Assembly (NCBI GenBank): GCA_902605865.1
Contig: CACLEJ010000003.1
Coordinates: 62,001 to 126,000, forward strand
DNA: 64,000 nucleotides
Source: an uncultured Pelagibacteraceae bacterium
GTDB taxonomy: Bacteria > Pseudomonadota > Alphaproteobacteria > Pelagibacterales > Pelagibacteraceae
Direction of reading: 5' to 3'
The translations under genes and the position numbers were made by a program. Positions 61,218 to 64,000 of the stretch are shown one piece after another (the stretch's first letter is position 1; every line of letters starts with the position of its first letter). The notes under the pieces were generated by a model. It ran no database searches. It saw nothing but the letters and a program-made list of their open reading frames with translations, and was not told the origin of the DNA.

Positions 61218-61722
61218 CCTCAACATTTATTTTTTCAGATTTAAATACCTGCATTCCTCTGGCTAAATAATTTTTAATTGCATTTTCATGATCTAGTGAA
61301 CAAGTATGGAGCCAAACTCTTGTCATGCCTTCCTCAAATAATTTATGAATAGCCTGAGTAAGAAGATAGCCTCCACATTTCTTACCAAAATATTCCTCCA
61401 AAATACCAAAATACGCAATTTCAGAATGATTATGGTCGAGATCACGAATAGTTTCATAATATCCAGCTAGGTTGTTATTATCCTTTAAAACAAAGGTTTT
61501 TATTCTAGGATTTTCAACATACTCAATCCATTTTTTGTCTCCCCAGGTTAATCTATCTATCCATCTATGCTTTCTTCCAATTTGCTTATAGAAAAATTTG
61601 TTTAGATGGAAATCTGGTGGGTCTACTTCACTAATTTTAAAATTTGAGCCTGGACTTTTTGAACGGTTAAGATCACTTATTGAATTTATCTCTAAAAAAC
61701 TTCTATCTACATTAATTTTCAC
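61210..61722 (-). CDS. GNAT-family N-acetyltransferase
   Basis: A 170-residue acetyltransferase. The acetyl-CoA site appears as IAYFGILEEYFGKKCGGYLL near residues 102-121 (Q/RxxGxG/A form as GKKCGG), followed by RVWLHTCSLDHENAIKNYLARGM, typical of the motif A/B region. The start is GTG and overlaps the HIT gene stop (GTGA), showing tight coupling. The acceptor substrate is not readable; N-terminal text includes a conserved KHRWIDRLTWGDKKWI stretch. Confidence 0.88.
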   Translation of the reverse strand: MKINVDRSFLEINSISDLNRSKSPGSNFKISEVDPPDFHLNKFFYKQIGRKHRWIDRLTWGDKKWIEYVENPRIKTFVLKDNNNLAGYYETIRDLDHNHSEIAYFGILEEYFGKKCGGYLLTQAIHKLFEEGMTRVWLHTCSLDHENAIKNYLARGMQVFKSEKINVEVN

Positions 61723-62084
61723 GACACCATTTTACCGATTTTCTCCCCACCAAACAAATGAAAATGCAAATGTGGAACTTCTTGTCCTCCATCTTCGCTT
61801 ATATTTGCTAGCGCTCTATATCCTTTTCCAGTATCAACAGATATATTTAATTTCTTTGCTACAATATTTATACCTTTTAACAATCCAACCATTTCTTCAG
61901 GAGATGCGTTTTCACTAAAGTCATCTAAGTCAAGATATTTTCCTTTTGGAATTACTAAAGCATGAATTTTTTTTTGAGGATTTATATCATGAAAGGATAA
62001 AACAAATTCATCCTCATAAATTTTATTACAAGGTATTTCATTTCTTAATATTTTTGCAAATATGTTATTATCATCGTAACTCAT
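61719..62084 (-). CDS. HIT-family nucleotide hydrolase (HinT-like)
   Basis: A 121-residue histidine-triad protein. NIFAKILRNEIPCNKIYEDE opens it, FHDINPQKKIHALVIPK follows, and the triad PHLHFHLFGGEKIG near residues 102-115 gives the His-x-His-x-His nucleophile site. HinT-type enzymes hydrolyse adenosine phosphoramidates and aminoacyl-adenylates. Overlaps the GNAT gene by four bases and lies two bases after sucD. Confidence 0.95.
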   Translation of the reverse strand: MSYDDNNIFAKILRNEIPCNKIYEDEFVLSFHDINPQKKIHALVIPKGKYLDLDDFSENASPEEMVGLLKGINIVAKKLNISVDTGKGYRALANISEDGGQEVPHLHFHLFGGEKIGKMVS

Positions 62085-62086
62085 AA

Positions 62087-62974
62087 TTACATTTTCTCTA
62101 AAACTGATTTTACTGTATCACCCATAACAGATGGATTTTTAGAAATTGTAATTCCACATTCTTTAAGAATTTCAACTTTTTCAATTGCACTTTCTCCATA
62201 AGCTGAGACTATTGCACCTGCATGACCCATCACTCTTCCTTTTGGTGCAGTTAATCCGGCTATGTAAGCGATAACTGGTTTCTTCATATTTTCTTTTGCG
62301 AATTCTCCTGCAGCTACTTCTTGAGGGCCACCAATTTCCCCAATCATTAATATTGCATCGGTCTCATCATCTGTTTCAAATTTCTCAATTATATCTCTAA
62401 ATGAACTTCCGTTTATTGGATCTCCTCCAATTCCTACACTTGTTGAAACACCTATATTTAAATTTTTAAGTTGCTGAGCGGCTTCATAACCTAATGTTCC
62501 TGACCTACTTATAATTCCAATTCTACCTTCTTTATAAATATGTCCAGGCATTATTCCTAACATTGATTTTCCAGGACTAATAATTCCTGCACAGTTTGGT
62601 CCGACTAGTGTCATTTTAGAACTTTTAGTGTATCTTCTCATGTATCTTTTTATTCTGATCATGTCGTGAGAAGGTATTCCATCAACTATTGCTACACATA
62701 TTTTTATTCCAGCATCAGCTGCTTCCATTGCAGAGTCTGCTGCAAAAGCTGGTGGCACAAATAAAATTGAGGAGTCGGCACCTGTTTCGTTAACTGCATC
62801 TTTAACTGTATTAAACACAGGTAAATTTAAATGTTTTGAGCCTCCTTTTCCTGGAGTAACTCCACCAACTACATTTGAGCCATATTTTATCATTTCATCT
62901 GCATGAAAAGAGCCCATTTTGCCAGTAAAACCTTGAATAATTATCTTACTATTTTTATCTACAAGTACAGTCAT
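62087..62974 (-). CDS. sucD: succinate-CoA ligase alpha subunit
   Basis: TCA-cycle enzyme that makes ATP or GTP from succinyl-CoA, 295 residues. The CoA-binding Rossmann part has IIIQGFTGKMGSFHADEMI and VGGVTPGKGG; the catalytic phospho-His is in GHAGAIVSAYGES near residue 245. LVGPNCAGIISPG and SRSGTLGYEA are typical. Located three bases after sucC on the same strand, so sucCD is one operon with HIT and GNAT behind it. Confidence 0.97.
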   Translation of the reverse strand: MTVLVDKNSKIIIQGFTGKMGSFHADEMIKYGSNVVGGVTPGKGGSKHLNLPVFNTVKDAVNETGADSSILFVPPAFAADSAMEAADAGIKICVAIVDGIPSHDMIRIKRYMRRYTKSSKMTLVGPNCAGIISPGKSMLGIMPGHIYKEGRIGIISRSGTLGYEAAQQLKNLNIGVSTSVGIGGDPINGSSFRDIIEKFETDDETDAILMIGEIGGPQEVAAGEFAKENMKKPVIAYIAGLTAPKGRVMGHAGAIVSAYGESAIEKVEILKECGITISKNPSVMGDTVKSVLEKM

Positions 62975-62977
62975 GAT

Positions 62978-64000
62978 TTACTTATTTAGTGCTGCAACTG
63001 CTTTATTAGCTGCATCCTCTAATGTGTTTGCCTCTATATAATTTATTTTACTCTCTTTTAAAATTTGATTTCCTTTTTCAACATTAGTTCCTGCTAAACG
63101 AATGACTAATGGAACTTTAATCTCAATTTTTTTAAGGGCATCTACTATACCTTCTGCAACCCAATCACATCTATTGATGCCAGCAAAAATATTTACAAGA
63201 ATTACTTTAACTTTTTCGTCCATTGTAACTAATTTAAATGCTTTAACTATTTTTTCTGGTGTTGCACCACCCCCAACATCTAAAAAGTTTGCAGGGGCAC
63301 CTCCAGCTAATTTTATCATATCCATTGATGCCATTGCTAAACCAGCACCATTAATAATATTACCTATGTTCCCATCTAAACTGACATAGTTTAAACCTCT
63401 ATCGGATGCAAATATTTCTTTTGAATCTTCTTGTGTTTTGTCTCTTAGTTCAGAAACTTGACTTCGTCTAAACATTGCATTGTTATCAAAACTCATTTTA
63501 CAATCTAATGCTAAAATTTGTTTTTGTTTTGAAATAACTAATGGATTAACTTCTACCATCGTTGCATCTAATTCACTAAAAGCTTTATAACATCCAATAA
63601 TAGTATCAGATGCTCTTCTAATTAATTCTGGCTCTATACCAAGACCAAATGCTAATTCTCTAGCTTGAAAATTTTGCATTCCTACTGCAACTTCAATTTT
63701 AGATCTAATAATTGTTTCTGGTTTTTCCTTTGAAATTTCTTCAACACTCATTCCACCTTCTGTTGAGGCAACAACCATAATACTTTCTGAACTTCTATCA
63801 AAAACTAACCCTAAATATAATTCCTTCTCTATATCTGTAGCTTCTTCAATATAAATTCTATTTACAATTTTCCCTTCAGGGCCTGTTTGATTTGTAACTA
63901 ATTTTTTTCCTAATAGTTTATCTGTTGCTTGAGCAACTTCTAATGGAGTATTGCAAACAATTATCCCTCCAGCTTTTCCTCTAGCACCAGAATGAATTTG
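62978..64000 (-). CDS. sucC: succinate-CoA ligase beta subunit (5' end outside window)
   Basis: ATP-grasp and CoA-binding beta subunit of succinyl-CoA synthetase. The window ends inside the gene; reading back from 64000 the peptide is QIHSGARGKAGGIIVC, then KKLVTNQTGPEGK and YIEEATDIEKELYLGLVFDR, all in the ATP-grasp domain. VEVNPLV and VNIFAGINRCDWVAEGIV, with LAGTNVEKG, complete the C-terminal domain. An internal Met at 63778 is not the start. At least 340 of the normal ~390 residues are seen. Confidence 0.97.
   Translation of the reverse strand, partial: QIHSGARGKAGGIIVCNTPLEVAQATDKLLGKKLVTNQTGPEGKIVNRIYIEEATDIEKELYLGLVFDRSSESIMVVASTEGGMSVEEISKEKPETIIRSKIEVAVGMQNFQARELAFGLGIEPELIRRASDTIIGCYKAFSELDATMVEVNPLVISKQKQILALDCKMSFDNNAMFRRSQVSELRDKTQEDSKEIFASDRGLNYVSLDGNIGNIINGAGLAMASMDMIKLAGGAPANFLDVGGGATPEKIVKAFKLVTMDEKVKVILVNIFAGINRCDWVAEGIVDALKKIEIKVPLVIRLAGTNVEKGNQILKESKINYIEANTLEDAANKAVAALNK

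Noticed and set aside
63776-63778. Start of sucC at the internal Met
   Set aside because: The frame continues to the window end with clear SucC sequence; the true start is outside.

Overview
This is a contiguous piece of a very AT-rich, tightly packed bacterial chromosome. The gene content and style point to the SAR11 clade (Pelagibacterales, 'Candidatus Pelagibacter'-like alphaproteobacteria). The reasons are the low GC content, spacers of a few bases or overlapping stop/start codons, almost no non-coding DNA, a Tat-exported TRAP solute-binding protein, an acetyl-CoA synthetase next to a DUF4212/sodium-solute symporter pair, and alphaproteobacterial gene orders (rpsP-trmD-rplS, rpe-heparinase-purH, tsaD-EVE). 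Assignment is from family recognition only; no database was searched.

Layout. 1-4.4 kb: translation and secretion housekeeping (rplS, trmD, rpsP, ffh on minus; dapF, ftsY on plus), with a GC-rich structured RNA in the ffh/dapF divergent spacer. 4.4-7.1 kb: a secreted unknown, an alpha/beta hydrolase and an MFS carrier. 7.1-22.1 kb: a metabolic block containing a gamma-glutamyltransferase, an oxalate-CoA-ligase-like enzyme, a ketopantoate-reductase-like enzyme, a three-part TakP-like TRAP transporter, a D-2-hydroxyacid dehydrogenase, a GlcD-type flavoprotein, an aminotransferase and two tandem FMN 2-hydroxyacid dehydrogenases. It reads as a module for importing and interconverting 2-oxo and 2-hydroxy acids. 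A near-perfect palindrome lies in front of the TRAP binding-protein gene, and a strong terminator-like hairpin separates that gene from its permeases.

22.1-26.8 kb: a PagL-like lipid A deacylase and the cytochrome c maturation genes ccmC-D-E-F-G-H (no ccmA, ccmB or ccmI here). 26.8-28.2 kb: a candidate 32-residue gene, hspQ, yciB and a DUF2794 gene. 28.2-32.7 kb: an accessory envelope module with a winged-helix regulator, a perfect 28-bp palindrome, a small outer-membrane barrel, a lipoprotein-type subtilisin autotransporter and a PrcB-domain protein. This is the most system-like and least familiar stretch of the window.

32.7-46.9 kb: mixed housekeeping (Bax inhibitor-1 family, tas, IalB-like, argG, an unusual photolyase-like protein, a metallo-hydrolase, folD, YggT, MscS, hemD, hemC, tsaD, a 38-residue basic protein, an EVE protein, acs). 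47.0-49.2 kb: a DUF4212/symporter pair, the symporter carrying a textbook EF-hand loop. 49.2-64 kb: YggT-like, rpe, heparinase-like, purH, pterin dehydratase, two TPR proteins flanking tRNA-Gly(GCC), a Lon N-domain protein, a UbiH-like flavoprotein, ftsK, lolA, GNAT, HIT, sucD and the start of sucC. No stretch longer than 300 bases lacks a gene, and no insertion sequence, prophage, CRISPR array or rRNA was seen.
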